Shown: positions 6,370 through 12,759 of the stretch, piece by piece
Layout of the letters: each line of letters begins with the position of its first letter
How positions within the stretch are numbered: position 1 is the first letter of the stretch
Assembly (NCBI GenBank): GCA_943357975.1
Contig: CALRGS010000009.1
Location: 1-15,755, forward strand
Length of the DNA stretch: 15,755 nucleotides
Direction: 5' to 3'
DNA from: Candidatus Nomurabacteria bacterium
GTDB taxonomy: Bacteria > Patescibacteriota > Minisyncoccia > Phycocordibacterales > UBA1006
Notes under the pieces: model-generated
Seen by the model: only the letters and a program-made list of their open reading frames with translations
Databases searched by the model: none
Told to the model about the DNA's origin: nothing
Translations under genes and position numbers: made by a program

Positions 6370-6498
6370 CCAAACTCCCTCTGCCTCGCAGAGCCTCGAC
6401 ATCTCCCTCTTGGTAAGAGGGAGAAACCTTCGTCGAGAGTTTTCTGGTGCGGTTCCCTTCCTCTTACCAAGAGGAAGGGTTAGGGATGGAGTTTTGGA
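6370..6498. repeat. Nested palindromic intergenic element (REP/MITE-like)
   Basis: Nearly the whole gap between helicase and rpiB is inverted repeats. Outer ends CCAAACTCC (6370-6378) and GGAGTTTTGG (6488-6497) are complementary with one bulge. Inside are four further palindromes. Hairpin CTCTGC/GCAGAG is at 6379-6393. CTCGAC (6395-6400) pairs with GTCGAG (6432-6437) and encloses a 10-bp hairpin (6402-6411 with 6415-6424, loop GGT). An 11-bp hairpin (6455-6465 with 6469-6479, loop ACC) follows. The cores of the two large hairpins (6406-6420 and 6460-6474) are exact reverse complements of each other, loops included. This is the build of a REP/BIME-type or miniature mobile element. No coding frame with protein-like composition is present. 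Its right end may supply the rpiB -35. Confidence 0.75.
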
Positions 6499-6519
6499 GA
6501 AGGTGCGTTGTGCTATAAT
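6492..6519 (+). promoter_or_regulatory. rpiB promoter (leaderless type)
   Basis: Extended consensus -10 TGCTATAAT (hexamer 6514-6519) ends 6 bases before the ATG at 6526. A weak -35 TTTTGG (6492-6497) with 16-bp spacing falls in the right terminal repeat of the palindromic element. Confidence 0.8.
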
Positions 6520-6525
6520 AATTAT

Positions 6526-6966
6526 ATGAAAATACACATTGGGGCAGATCATGCTGGGTACAACTTAAAAGAGCGATTGAAGGACTTCTTGGCTCATGCA
6601 GGGTATGAGGTTGTTGATCATGGAGCCTATACCTTGAGCCCAATGGATGACTATCCTGATTTTATTGAACCTGTGGCAAGGATTATTTCTGAAAATCCTA
6701 CAGAGATGGGAATTATTCTCGGAGGGTCAGGCCAAGGAGAAGCAATTGATGCAAATCGTTTTGCAAACGTACGTGCTATTGAATATTACGGAGGGAAGCC
6801 AGAAATTGTCATCTTAGGACGACAACATAATAATGCAAATATTTTATCACTCGGCGCACGATTTGTTACTGACGAGGAAGCAGAAGAGGCGATTATGCTT
6901 TTCCTCGGGACCGCATTTTCTGGTGCCGAACATCACCAGCGTCGGATCGATAAGATTGATGATTAA
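6526..6966 (+). CDS. rpiB: Ribose-5-phosphate isomerase B (actinobacterial-type active site)
   Basis: Interconverts ribose-5-phosphate and ribulose-5-phosphate. RpiB/LacAB family landmarks are IGADHAG (5-11), ILGGSGQGEAIDANR (64-78) and RQHNNANILSLGARF (99-113); 146 aa is the normal length. The catalytic Cys of E. coli RpiB (CGTGIG) is absent; the sequence is GGSGQGE as in the mycobacterial enzyme, where a Glu in that motif acts as base, so Glu72 is the likely catalyst here. A TTG 6 codons upstream was rejected as start because it would lie inside the -10/-35 region. The gene is followed after 5 bases by rpe, almost certainly as one transcript. Confidence 0.93.
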   Translation: MKIHIGADHAGYNLKERLKDFLAHAGYEVVDHGAYTLSPMDDYPDFIEPVARIISENPTEMGIILGGSGQGEAIDANRFANVRAIEYYGGKPEIVILGRQHNNANILSLGARFVTDEEAEEAIMLFLGTAFSGAEHHQRRIDKIDD

Positions 6967-6971
6967 TTAAT

Positions 6972-7604
6972 ATGCAAATCATTCCGGCACTATTGCCTAA
7001 AAATCAAACAGAATTAGGAACCAAGGTAAAAAAGCTCTTGGGGGTTGTTTCGCATGTCCAAGTCGATGTGTGTGATGGAGTTTTTGTTTCAAGTAAAACA
7101 CAATTTCAAAACCTCCCCTCAATGGAAGAAATTGAATACGAGCTTGATTTGATGATTGATAAACCAGAGCGATCTATTGAGGATTATATTGAAATGCAGC
7201 CAGCACGGATCGTGGTACACCTCGAATCAGTAAGTGACCATGTGAGATTATTCCTTGCCTTAGAAAAAATTCGAGGAATTATTGAAGTAGGTCTGTCTAT
7301 TTCAAACGACACGCCAAATCATGTCCTTGAAAAATATATTGAGGATTGCGACTTTATTCAGCTTATGGGGATTGCAAAAATAGGCTCACAAGGCCAGCCT
7401 TTCGATGACCGAGTCCTTGAAAAGATTGCCTATTTCCATACACAATATCCAGACATGACTATTTCAGTAGACGGATCAGTAAACGAGAATACCATCAGAC
7501 GTCTTGCTGATGCAGGTGCGACGCGACTTGTTGCTGGGAGTGCAATTTTCGAAAGTGGAGACGCTGCAGAAAATATTGAAAAGTTAGAAAGTTTGATAGA
7601 ATAG
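6972..7604 (+). CDS. rpe: Ribulose-phosphate 3-epimerase family protein, divergent
   Basis: Expected to interconvert ribulose-5-phosphate and xylulose-5-phosphate. The (beta/alpha)8 family layout is clear: IIPALLP at the N-terminus, VDVCDGVFV (31-39), a DLMIDKPE segment (59-66), QLMGIA (130-135), SVDGSVN (165-171) and a phosphate-binding AGATRLVAGSAIF (181-193). The two catalytic aspartates are kept (Asp32, Asp167). Both metal-binding histidines of classical Rpe appear replaced: the His of HVDVMDG is Gln30, and the His of DVHLMV is Asp59. The NPGFGGQ loop is rewritten as KIGSQGQ. At 210 aa it is near normal length. It is cotranscribed with rpiB, which makes the pentose phosphate role the best guess, but another ketose-phosphate epimerase activity is possible. 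No other rpe is in the window. Confidence 0.8.
   Translation: MQIIPALLPKNQTELGTKVKKLLGVVSHVQVDVCDGVFVSSKTQFQNLPSMEEIEYELDLMIDKPERSIEDYIEMQPARIVVHLESVSDHVRLFLALEKIRGIIEVGLSISNDTPNHVLEKYIEDCDFIQLMGIAKIGSQGQPFDDRVLEKIAYFHTQYPDMTISVDGSVNENTIRRLADAGATRLVAGSAIFESGDAAENIEKLESLIE
7576..7602 (+). promoter_or_regulatory. Promoter of the EamA gene inside the end of rpe (leaderless type)
   Basis: Extended -10 TGATAGAAT (hexamer 7597-7602) ends 6 bases before the ATG at 7609 and overlaps the rpe stop codon (7602-7604). A possible -35 TTGAAA (7576-7581) has a short 15-bp spacer. Confidence 0.6.
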
Positions 7605-7608
7605 AGGT

Positions 7609-8472
7609 ATGTATAGCTATGGAATAATTTTTGCAATCATTGCAATGATTTGTTGGGCCTTCGGAGATTTTTTTATTCAAAAGACCTCTCGTCAGTACGG
7701 TGTCTGGACAAGCTTGTTTTCCATTGTGTTTTTGGGGGCAGTAGTGCTTTTTCCTTTTGCAATAAAAGACATTCCGGTAGTGATGAGTTCTGCACACCTG
7801 CCGCTCCTCGTTGTTTTCTCTCTCGCCACGTGGGTTGTTACGCTGGTTGGATTTAAGGCGTTTCAAGTCGGCAAAATGGTAGTAGTGGAGCCGATCATGT
7901 CATTTGAGCTTCCGCTTACGGTAATGCTTGGGGTCGTTATATTAAAAGAATCCCTTACATCAGTTCAACTAGTACTAGTCGGAATTGCATTTTTAGGGGT
8001 CCTGCTCACCAGTTCCAAAAATATTTTTCGTACCAAAATTTCTTTGGAACAAGGTGTGTTTTGGGCGATGAGTGCAACTCTTCTCATGGCATTTGTTAAC
8101 TTTACAACAGGTCTCGCAAGTCAAAGTGTTGGAGCAGTTGGGGCGATTTGGTTTATGAATGTGCTGCTTACGATTATCTGCGGCATTTATTTTTCAGTGA
8201 CAGGATCGTGGGCTCGTGTAATTGGAAATATTAAACGCCATCCCAAAGAGAGTTTATTGGTATCAGTTTTCGACAATGGTGCATGGCTCGCATATTCTGC
8301 TTCGGTGGTCATCATCCCTATTTCTTTGGCGATTACAATTTCTGAAGGGTATATCGCACTCGCAATGATCCTTGGGGTTATTATCAACAAAGAAAGACTT
8401 TCACCATTACAGTGGCTCGGTGGAGGAGCGTCATTGGTTGCGGTAATCGTTTTGGCCTTTATATCAAGGTAA
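7609..8472 (+). CDS. EamA-family (drug/metabolite transporter) membrane protein
   Basis: A 287-aa protein with about ten hydrophobic segments arranged as two five-helix halves (roughly residues 5-27, 32-54, 65-88, 93-115, 119-138, then a matching second set to the C-terminus), the EamA/DMT architecture. Characteristic features include the N-terminal CWAFGDFF (helix 1), VEPIMSFELPLTVMLGVVILKE in the first half (given here as helix 4) and the closing KERLSPLQWLGG before the last helix in the second half. Members export or import small metabolites; the substrate cannot be read from sequence. It lies 4 bases after rpe and has its own -10, so it can be read both with rpiB-rpe and alone. The position amid sugar-phosphate genes is suggestive, not proof, of a related substrate. 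Confidence 0.85.
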   Translation: MYSYGIIFAIIAMICWAFGDFFIQKTSRQYGVWTSLFSIVFLGAVVLFPFAIKDIPVVMSSAHLPLLVVFSLATWVVTLVGFKAFQVGKMVVVEPIMSFELPLTVMLGVVILKESLTSVQLVLVGIAFLGVLLTSSKNIFRTKISLEQGVFWAMSATLLMAFVNFTTGLASQSVGAVGAIWFMNVLLTIICGIYFSVTGSWARVIGNIKRHPKESLLVSVFDNGAWLAYSASVVIIPISLAITISEGYIALAMILGVIINKERLSPLQWLGGGASLVAVIVLAFISR

Positions 8473-8480
8473 GTTATAAT
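8452..8480 (+). promoter_or_regulatory. Promoter of the gene at 8487 (leaderless type)
   Basis: -35 TTGGCC (8452-8457), 17-bp spacer, consensus -10 TATAAT (8475-8480), then 6 bases to the ATG at 8487. The -35 is inside the end of the EamA coding region. Confidence 0.75.
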
Positions 8481-8486
8481 AATTCT

Positions 8487-8927
8487 ATGACACTCCCAAC
8501 TCATTTTCTTCTCGGCATGATCATTGGTAAGGTTACTGGAAATTATCCAGCAGCGGTTGCAGCTTCGGTTCTTGTAGACCTTGACCATCTCCAGTCGTAT
8601 ATTACTCATGGGGTTATTTTAAAACCTAAAAAACTCTGGCAAGCTCTTACTGATCAAAAAGATCCTTGGGGTGATCAGCGAGGTATTTTTCATAATATTA
8701 TTTTCTTTGGAATAGTTGCAATTCCCTTAACGTTCCTAGGAGGGTCAGTAGGTAAAATAGTTGCACTGGGATACTTTGGGCACCTGGTATTAGACACCTT
8801 GGATGGTTCTGATTACTGGCCCCTGTATCCCAACAAGGCTATTAATTTACGAGGTCCTATAAAATACGGATCACTACAGGAATTAATATTTTTTTGTATT
8901 CTGCTTGTTATTTTTATTGTGATATAA
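8487..8927 (+). CDS. Small membrane protein resembling YdjM/DUF457 metal-dependent hydrolases
   Basis: 146 aa with a His/Asp pattern typical of the membrane-bound YdjM-like (DUF457) family: PTH at residues 4-6, LVDLDH at 29-34 (Asp31, Asp33, His34), RGIFHN at 65-70 (His69) and GHLVLDTLDG at 98-107 (His99, Asp103). The Asp/His groups alternate with hydrophobic stretches (about 7-30, 71-84, 88-102, 131-146), consistent with an integral membrane metalloprotein. Members are related to phospholipid-type phosphatases or hydrolases, but no substrate is established. I start it at 8487 rather than at upstream in-frame codons because of the -10 and because homology-like sequence begins there. Its TAA stop lies within the TATAAT of the next promoter. 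Confidence 0.65.
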   Translation: MTLPTHFLLGMIIGKVTGNYPAAVAASVLVDLDHLQSYITHGVILKPKKLWQALTDQKDPWGDQRGIFHNIIFFGIVAIPLTFLGGSVGKIVALGYFGHLVLDTLDGSDYWPLYPNKAINLRGPIKYGSLQELIFFCILLVIFIVI

Positions 8928-8928
8928 T
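8899..8928 (+). promoter_or_regulatory. Promoter of the transketolase N-subunit gene (leaderless type)
   Basis: Extended consensus -10 TGATATAAT (hexamer 8923-8928), 6 bases before the ATG at 8935; weak -35 TTCTGC (8899-8904), 18-bp spacer. The -10 contains the stop codon (8925-8927) of the preceding gene. Confidence 0.75.
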
Positions 8929-8934
8929 TTCTCT

Positions 8935-9831
8935 ATGTCACTCACTGATGTGCAACTTAAAAATCTCGAGACCAAGGCAAATGATATTCGCATGTCTATT
9001 TTAGAAATGCTGGTTGCTGCGGGATCAGGACACACGGCTGGTCCTATGGGCATGGCTGATATTTTTACGGCTCTGTATTTTCATATTTTAAATCACGATC
9101 CCAAAAATCCTGAATGGGTAAATCGTGATCGGTTGATTTTATCAAACGGACATATCGTACCAGTGCGCTATGCAACCATGGCGCATGCGGGGTATTTTCC
9201 CGTTACAGAATTAAACACCTTACGGAAATTTGGATCTCGACTACAAGGACATCCAGAACGTCACGCACTCCCTGGACTTGAAAACACTTCAGGACCTCTT
9301 GGGTCAGGACTTTCACAAGCCTCAGGGATTGCCCTTGGGTTACGTATGGACGCCAACTCACTAAAGCTTAGCGGCGCAAGCGCTCTATTTCCCAAGCCGC
9401 ATGTGTATTGCCTCATGTCAGACGGTGAGCTCGATGAAGGGAATTCGTGGGAGGCGATTATGTTTGCAGGAAATAGAAAACTTTCGAACCTTACTGCGAT
9501 TATTGATCGCAACAATATTCAGATCGATGGCATGACTGAGGATATTATGCCACTGGAACCCCTTGCTGATAAATGGCGAGCATTTAATTGGCATGTGATT
9601 GAAATTGATGGGCATAATTTTACCGATATTATCGATGCAGTAAATCAAGCCAAGGCAATTATTGAAAAACCTACAGTGATCATTGCTCACACGATTCCCG
9701 GTAAAGGAATTACTGAAATCGAAGGTGATTACAAATGGCACGGTGTTCCACCAAGCAAAGATCAGGCAGAGGCTTGGCTTAAAGGACTAAGGACTCTAGG
9801 AGGGAAGATTGAAGGCGGCCATCTAGACTAA
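8935..9831 (+). CDS. Transketolase, N-terminal (thiamine pyrophosphate-binding) subunit
   Basis: Half of a two-subunit transketolase, which moves two-carbon ketol units between sugar phosphates. This 298-aa subunit equals the N-terminal domain of fused transketolases. SGHTAGPMG (31-39), SNGH (70-73) and QGHPE (104-108) supply active-site residues. GPLGSGLSQASG (120-131) and SDGELDEGNSWEA (162-174) followed by Asn193 form the TPP diphosphate/Mg2+ site. NGHIVP is a variant of the usual SKGHA. The end at 9831 is natural, without frameshift toward the C-subunit gene, as expected for the split archaeal/CPR form. It needs the subunit encoded at 10193, from which it is separated by a small gene and a terminator. 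Confidence 0.93.
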   Translation: MSLTDVQLKNLETKANDIRMSILEMLVAAGSGHTAGPMGMADIFTALYFHILNHDPKNPEWVNRDRLILSNGHIVPVRYATMAHAGYFPVTELNTLRKFGSRLQGHPERHALPGLENTSGPLGSGLSQASGIALGLRMDANSLKLSGASALFPKPHVYCLMSDGELDEGNSWEAIMFAGNRKLSNLTAIIDRNNIQIDGMTEDIMPLEPLADKWRAFNWHVIEIDGHNFTDIIDAVNQAKAIIEKPTVIIAHTIPGKGITEIEGDYKWHGVPPSKDQAEAWLKGLRTLGGKIEGGHLD

Positions 9832-9843
9832 TCTCTAGAATTC

Positions 9844-9852
9844 TGGTACTAT
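9844..9852 (+). promoter_or_regulatory. -10 element of the small gene at 9860
   Basis: Extended -10 TGGTACTAT (hexamer 9847-9852) ends 7 bases before the ATG at 9860. An inverted pair of TCTAGA sites (9822-9827, 9834-9839) lies just upstream. No good -35 is seen. Confidence 0.5.
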
Positions 9853-9859
9853 GATGCTT

Positions 9860-10129
9860 ATGAAGCCTAATATGGATCAATTCAAAAAAGTAGATGGTAC
9901 CGTCTCTTCTGTTGAGCAGCAAATAGGGCTTTTATTAGAACTTCAAAGCAAGAACACTATTGCCGATGAAGAAAAAATAAAGCTTGAAAATTTTGCAACG
10001 AATCCCGTGTTCAAGGATGAGTATCAAAATGCCACGAAGGATATGGATTTCGGAAGCCTCCCAGAAGATGTCCGCGTAAAGCTGGTTCGCGAAGATATTG
10101 ATAAAAAAATTCTTGGCGAGGCAGCATAG
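9860..10129 (+). CDS. Hypothetical small protein between transketolase subunits, 89 aa
   Basis: Not recognised. It is a charged, soluble, mostly helical protein (many Glu, Lys, Asp; no Cys, Trp or membrane segment) with a Gln/Leu-rich helix around residues 18-30 and an amphipathic C-terminal helix. ATGs at 9851 and 9854 are in frame, but the -10 at 9847-9852 overlaps them, which makes 9860 the likely start. It has its own -10 and its own terminator, so it is a self-contained unit inserted between the two halves of transketolase. An accessory or regulatory role for the enzyme is possible but unsupported by motifs; simple insertion of an unrelated gene is equally possible. Confidence 0.65.
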   Translation: MKPNMDQFKKVDGTVSSVEQQIGLLLELQSKNTIADEEKIKLENFATNPVFKDEYQNATKDMDFGSLPEDVRVKLVREDIDKKILGEAA

Positions 10130-10158
10130 CCCTACCTGTTTCAGGAAGGGTTTTTTTT
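10130..10158 (+). terminator. Intrinsic terminator after the small gene
   Basis: Stem CCCT-A-CCTG (10130-10138) with CAGG-A-AGGG (10142-10150), one A-A mismatch, TTT loop, followed by eight T (10151-10158). It begins at the first base after the stop codon, making read-through from the N-subunit gene to the C-subunit gene unlikely. Confidence 0.9.
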
Positions 10159-10174
10159 ATTGTAAAAAATTTTG

Positions 10175-10183
10175 TGATACAAT
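10175..10183 (+). promoter_or_regulatory. -10 element of the transketolase C-subunit gene
   Basis: Extended -10 TGATACAAT (hexamer 10178-10183), 9 bases before the ATG at 10193, implying a leader of at most a few bases. No strong -35; the region is the T-tract of the terminator. Confidence 0.65.
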
Positions 10184-10192
10184 GAATAAATA

Positions 10193-11167
10193 ATGTTATA
10201 TAAAACACTCAAACTCAACACAGAAGATCAAAAGGCAACCCGCGATGGATTTGGGGTGGGCCTTGTTGAGGCTGGAAAAAGTGATGAGCGAATCGTTGCG
10301 CTGACGGCAGACTTGAAAGAATCTACGCGCGTAGAAGCATTCGCTCAAGAATTTCCAGATCGATTTTTTGAAATGGGAGTTGCTGAACAAAATTTAGTAA
10401 CGGTTGCCTCAGGTCTCGCAAATTATGGCAAGGTTCCTTTTGTAACGAGTTACGCAACCTTTTCACCTGGGCGAAATTTAGAACAAATTCGCACGACCGT
10501 GTGTATTAATGATGTCCCTGTAAAAATTATTGGATGCCACGCAGGGCTTACCGTTGGTCCAGATGGTGCGACTCACCAGGCCCTTGAGGATATTGCGATT
10601 ATGCGAGTATTACCAAACATGACCGTGGTTGTTCCTTGTGATACTGAAGAGGCACGTAAGGCGACGCTTACTCTTGCGATGACAAACAAACCTGCATACC
10701 TGAGGCTTGGACGCGATAAAACTCCGAGTATCACCACATCGGAAACTTCGTTTGAACTTGGAAAAGGATATTACGCATTCGAAACAGATTCTGCAGATGT
10801 AACAATTATCGCATGTGGTGCGTTAGTGTATAACGCGATTATTGCTGCTGAGGAATTGGGAAGCCAGGGAATTAATGTTGATGTGATAAATATGCATACC
10901 ATCAAACCTCTTGATCGAGACATTATTATTTCAGCAGCAAAAAAAACAGGCGCAATTGTTACGGCTGAGGAACATCAAATTACTGGGGGATTAGGGAGCG
11001 CGGTTGCTGAAGTATTAGCAGAGGAGTATCCGGTGCCTATAGAATTTATTGGGGTACGTAATCAATTTGGACAATCAGGAACACCTGCGGAATTAATGAA
11101 ATTCTACAAACTAGATAGCGAATCAATTAAGGGAGCAATTCACGACGTGTTGAGGCGGAAGGGGTAG
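10193..11167 (+). CDS. Transketolase, C-terminal (pyrimidine-binding) subunit
   Basis: Partner of the N-subunit encoded at 8935. Residues 15-175 form the pyrimidine-binding domain: ALTADLKEST (36-45), FEMGVAEQN (59-67) with Glu65 as the residue that activates thiamine, VTSYATFSPGRNLEQIR (84-100), and GATHQALEDIA (125-135). The second part is the transketolase C-terminal domain (IIACGALVYNAIIAAEEL; AEEHQITGGLGSAVAE). The 324-aa length fits the split C-subunit. The active site forms at the interface of the two subunits, so neither is expected to work alone. It has its own leaderless-type promoter behind a terminator, so the subunits are transcribed separately although close together. Confidence 0.93.
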   Translation: MLYKTLKLNTEDQKATRDGFGVGLVEAGKSDERIVALTADLKESTRVEAFAQEFPDRFFEMGVAEQNLVTVASGLANYGKVPFVTSYATFSPGRNLEQIRTTVCINDVPVKIIGCHAGLTVGPDGATHQALEDIAIMRVLPNMTVVVPCDTEEARKATLTLAMTNKPAYLRLGRDKTPSITTSETSFELGKGYYAFETDSADVTIIACGALVYNAIIAAEELGSQGINVDVINMHTIKPLDRDIIISAAKKTGAIVTAEEHQITGGLGSAVAEVLAEEYPVPIEFIGVRNQFGQSGTPAELMKFYKLDSESIKGAIHDVLRRKG

Positions 11168-11169
11168 AC

Positions 11170-11197
11170 TTGACAAATCTCGTAAAATAAGTATAAC
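11170..11197 (+). promoter_or_regulatory. Promoter of the membrane protein gene at 11205
   Basis: A consensus -35 TTGACA (11170-11175), 16-bp spacer and -10 TATAAC (11192-11197), followed by 7 bases to the ATG. It begins 3 bases after the transketolase stop. It is the best full -35/-10 pair in the window and again gives a leaderless mRNA. Confidence 0.85.
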
Positions 11198-11204
11198 TAA
11201 GCTT

Positions 11205-11717
11205 ATGAATTATAAGCTCAACAAGGAATTTAAAAAGGATCAGTTTTCAGAGGATGTGGCCGATGTTGCCAAGTTCTTCTTAAGCTTCGTTAAATCCTTT
11301 GGACCAAGCCCTAAAAAACTCGTAGATCGCCCTATTGGAGTTTTTGAGGCTATGCATATTCGATTCCGGTTGAGCTTGGTAGAAATGGGTATCTCTAAAG
11401 TCATTCGTATTGTGATAGTGCTTATCGTTGGAATTATTCTGTACTTTACCTTGTTCCGCTACGCCGCACCACTCTTTAAGGTTGTTATTGGAGCCGCGTT
11501 CCTTATTTACTATATCTGGTTATTCGCTCCACACCTTGCCGAAGACATGAAATGGAAGGATGGTAAAATTACTGGCAAAACAGTAGATGGTTTTTTGCCA
11601 AAACATTTAATTACTATTTATAACAAACAGGTAGACTATAAAGGTATTGCTTCAGAAAAAATGAGTGAATTTTCAAAGGAGGTAAAAACAGTTTTTGGTC
11701 CTAAAAAATCTGAGTAG
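11205..11717 (+). CDS. Hypothetical membrane protein with two transmembrane helices, 170 aa
   Basis: Not recognised. Residues 1-60 are soluble and Lys/Phe-rich, about 66-84 and 91-109 form two hydrophobic helices split by a short loop, and residues 110-170 are a charged C-terminal tail. Positive residues before the first helix and after it do not settle topology. A strong consensus promoter suggests substantial expression. The 3' end overlaps the 3' end of the opposing kinase gene by 17 bases with no terminator in between. Confidence 0.75.
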   Translation: MNYKLNKEFKKDQFSEDVADVAKFFLSFVKSFGPSPKKLVDRPIGVFEAMHIRFRLSLVEMGISKVIRIVIVLIVGIILYFTLFRYAAPLFKVVIGAAFLIYYIWLFAPHLAEDMKWKDGKITGKTVDGFLPKHLITIYNKQVDYKGIASEKMSEFSKEVKTVFGPKKSE

Positions 11718-12723
11718 CCTTGTAGTTAGCTGGTGCATTTTTCAAATACATTTCAATTTTTTCTCGTGAGAGGAGTCCTTCTTGTGCGCCAATATACTGA
11801 ACAACATTCATAGAATTGATAGGTCCCCAGAGTACTGCTTGTTCTAACGGAATACCTAGTCCAAGTGCTGCGATAATGGTCGAACTACACGCATCACCAG
11901 CGCCAGTACGATCAACAGGTGGTTTTGGATCTGGATACATGGGTACGTGATAGCCAGCCTGATCCTCACCTGATACGGTGATTCCATTTGGTCCATCGGT
12001 AATAACTACAAGTTTTGGCCCAAGGGTTCGTACTGCAGCATGGAGTTTTGCATAGTCTTCCTCACCAGGGAGATTCAAAATACGTTGCGCCTCTTCTTTA
12101 TTACAGAAAAATGCGTAACTTGCTGCGTAAATATTTTTTAATACTTCGGTTCCAATCTTCATTTGAAAAGTTCCAGGCTGGAGTGCGAGTTTAATATCAG
12201 GATGATTTTTCAACCAGAGTGCAAGATCGTCATGGAATTTTTCTGTATGATTGCAAATAGAAGTAAAATAAACCCACTGAGGCTTATTTTTTTCAAGTTT
12301 TGAAACAGGGAGGGTATAGGGATACTCAAATTGTTTTACTAAAATACTTCGCTCAGCATTGAAAAGTAAAACATAGGCGTTGTTTGTTGGAAGAGATTGA
12401 GATGTTTCAATAAACGTATCAGAGATATGCTCCTTGGTATAAACAGCTTTGATTTTTTCTCCATCACTATCATTCCCAACCGTAGTCAAAAGCTCAGTGG
12501 TAAGTCCTAGTCGTGCCGCACAAACAGCTGCATTTCCTGCATTACCCACACCGGCGATAGGCCACTCATTCTTATAGGGAATTTTATCACCCCATTTCAT
12601 AGAAATAGTACAATTCTCGCTATTAATATCACAGTGCACCTGGGCGTCCTCGAGCTCAATAAACGTATCGATAAATACATCACCAATTGCTAAAAAATTT
12701 AATTTTTTCTTGGAAAACCACAT
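11701..12723 (-). CDS. PfkB-family carbohydrate kinase
   Basis: Ribokinase/PfkB fold kinase that transfers phosphate from ATP to a sugar or sugar phosphate. The N-terminal strand LAIGDVFIDT (11-20) and the substrate-side GVGNAGNAAVCAARLG (58-73, replacing the usual GGxxxNxA) lead to NKEEA (208-212) and the C-terminal signature DRTGAGDACSS (271-281), where Asp277 is the catalytic base and GAG forms the anion hole. Residues 22-55 form an inserted lid-like segment with several Cys. 340 aa is slightly long for the family. Substrate cannot be assigned; among pentose-phosphate genes, ribose, fructose-6-phosphate or a nucleoside are all possible. It is transcribed divergently from the transaldolase across only 36 bases, so the two are likely coordinated. 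The start is fixed by TATACT 7 bases upstream. Confidence 0.88.
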   Translation of the reverse strand: MWFSKKKLNFLAIGDVFIDTFIELEDAQVHCDINSENCTISMKWGDKIPYKNEWPIAGVGNAGNAAVCAARLGLTTELLTTVGNDSDGEKIKAVYTKEHISDTFIETSQSLPTNNAYVLLFNAERSILVKQFEYPYTLPVSKLEKNKPQWVYFTSICNHTEKFHDDLALWLKNHPDIKLALQPGTFQMKIGTEVLKNIYAASYAFFCNKEEAQRILNLPGEEDYAKLHAAVRTLGPKLVVITDGPNGITVSGEDQAGYHVPMYPDPKPPVDRTGAGDACSSTIIAALGLGIPLEQAVLWGPINSMNVVQYIGAQEGLLSREKIEMYLKNAPANYKATQIF

Positions 12724-12730
12724 ATGTTGC

Positions 12731-12739
12731 AGTATATCA
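12731..12739 (-). promoter_or_regulatory. -10 element of the pfkB-family kinase gene
   Basis: Read on the minus strand, extended -10 TGATATACT (hexamer 12731-12736) ends 7 bases before the ATG at 12723. It lies within the spacer/-35 zone of the divergent transaldolase promoter. Confidence 0.7.
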
Positions 12740-12744
12740 TGGCA

Positions 12745-12753
12745 TGGTATACT
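12745..12753 (+). promoter_or_regulatory. -10 element of the transaldolase gene
   Basis: Extended -10 TGGTATACT (hexamer 12748-12753) ends 6 bases before the ATG at 12760. It is only 11 bases from the -10 hexamer of the divergent kinase, so the two promoters cannot easily be occupied at once. A possible -35 TGTTGC (12725-12730) is 17 bp upstream. Confidence 0.7.
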
Positions 12754-12759
12754 TGTCGC

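Noticed and set aside
6395..6437. Hammerhead-like ribozyme in the palindromic element
   Set aside because: GAAAC and CGTC occur near a stem, but the CUGANGA core is absent.
6370..6498. CRISPR array
   Set aside because: The repeats are inverted and nested, not direct repeats separated by unique spacers; no cas genes are present.
6273..6552. Two minus-strand frames across the palindromic element
   Set aside because: Translations consist of repeat-derived basic and Ser/Leu-rich peptide with no gene signals.
8412..8486. N-terminal extension of the YdjM-like protein into the EamA gene
   Set aside because: A TATAAT lies 6 bases before the ATG at 8487, and the extension has no membrane or family character.
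9832..10192. Transketolase as a single gene broken by frameshift or insertion
   Set aside because: Each half has its own start, stop and promoter, and split transketolases are a natural form in archaea and CPR bacteria.
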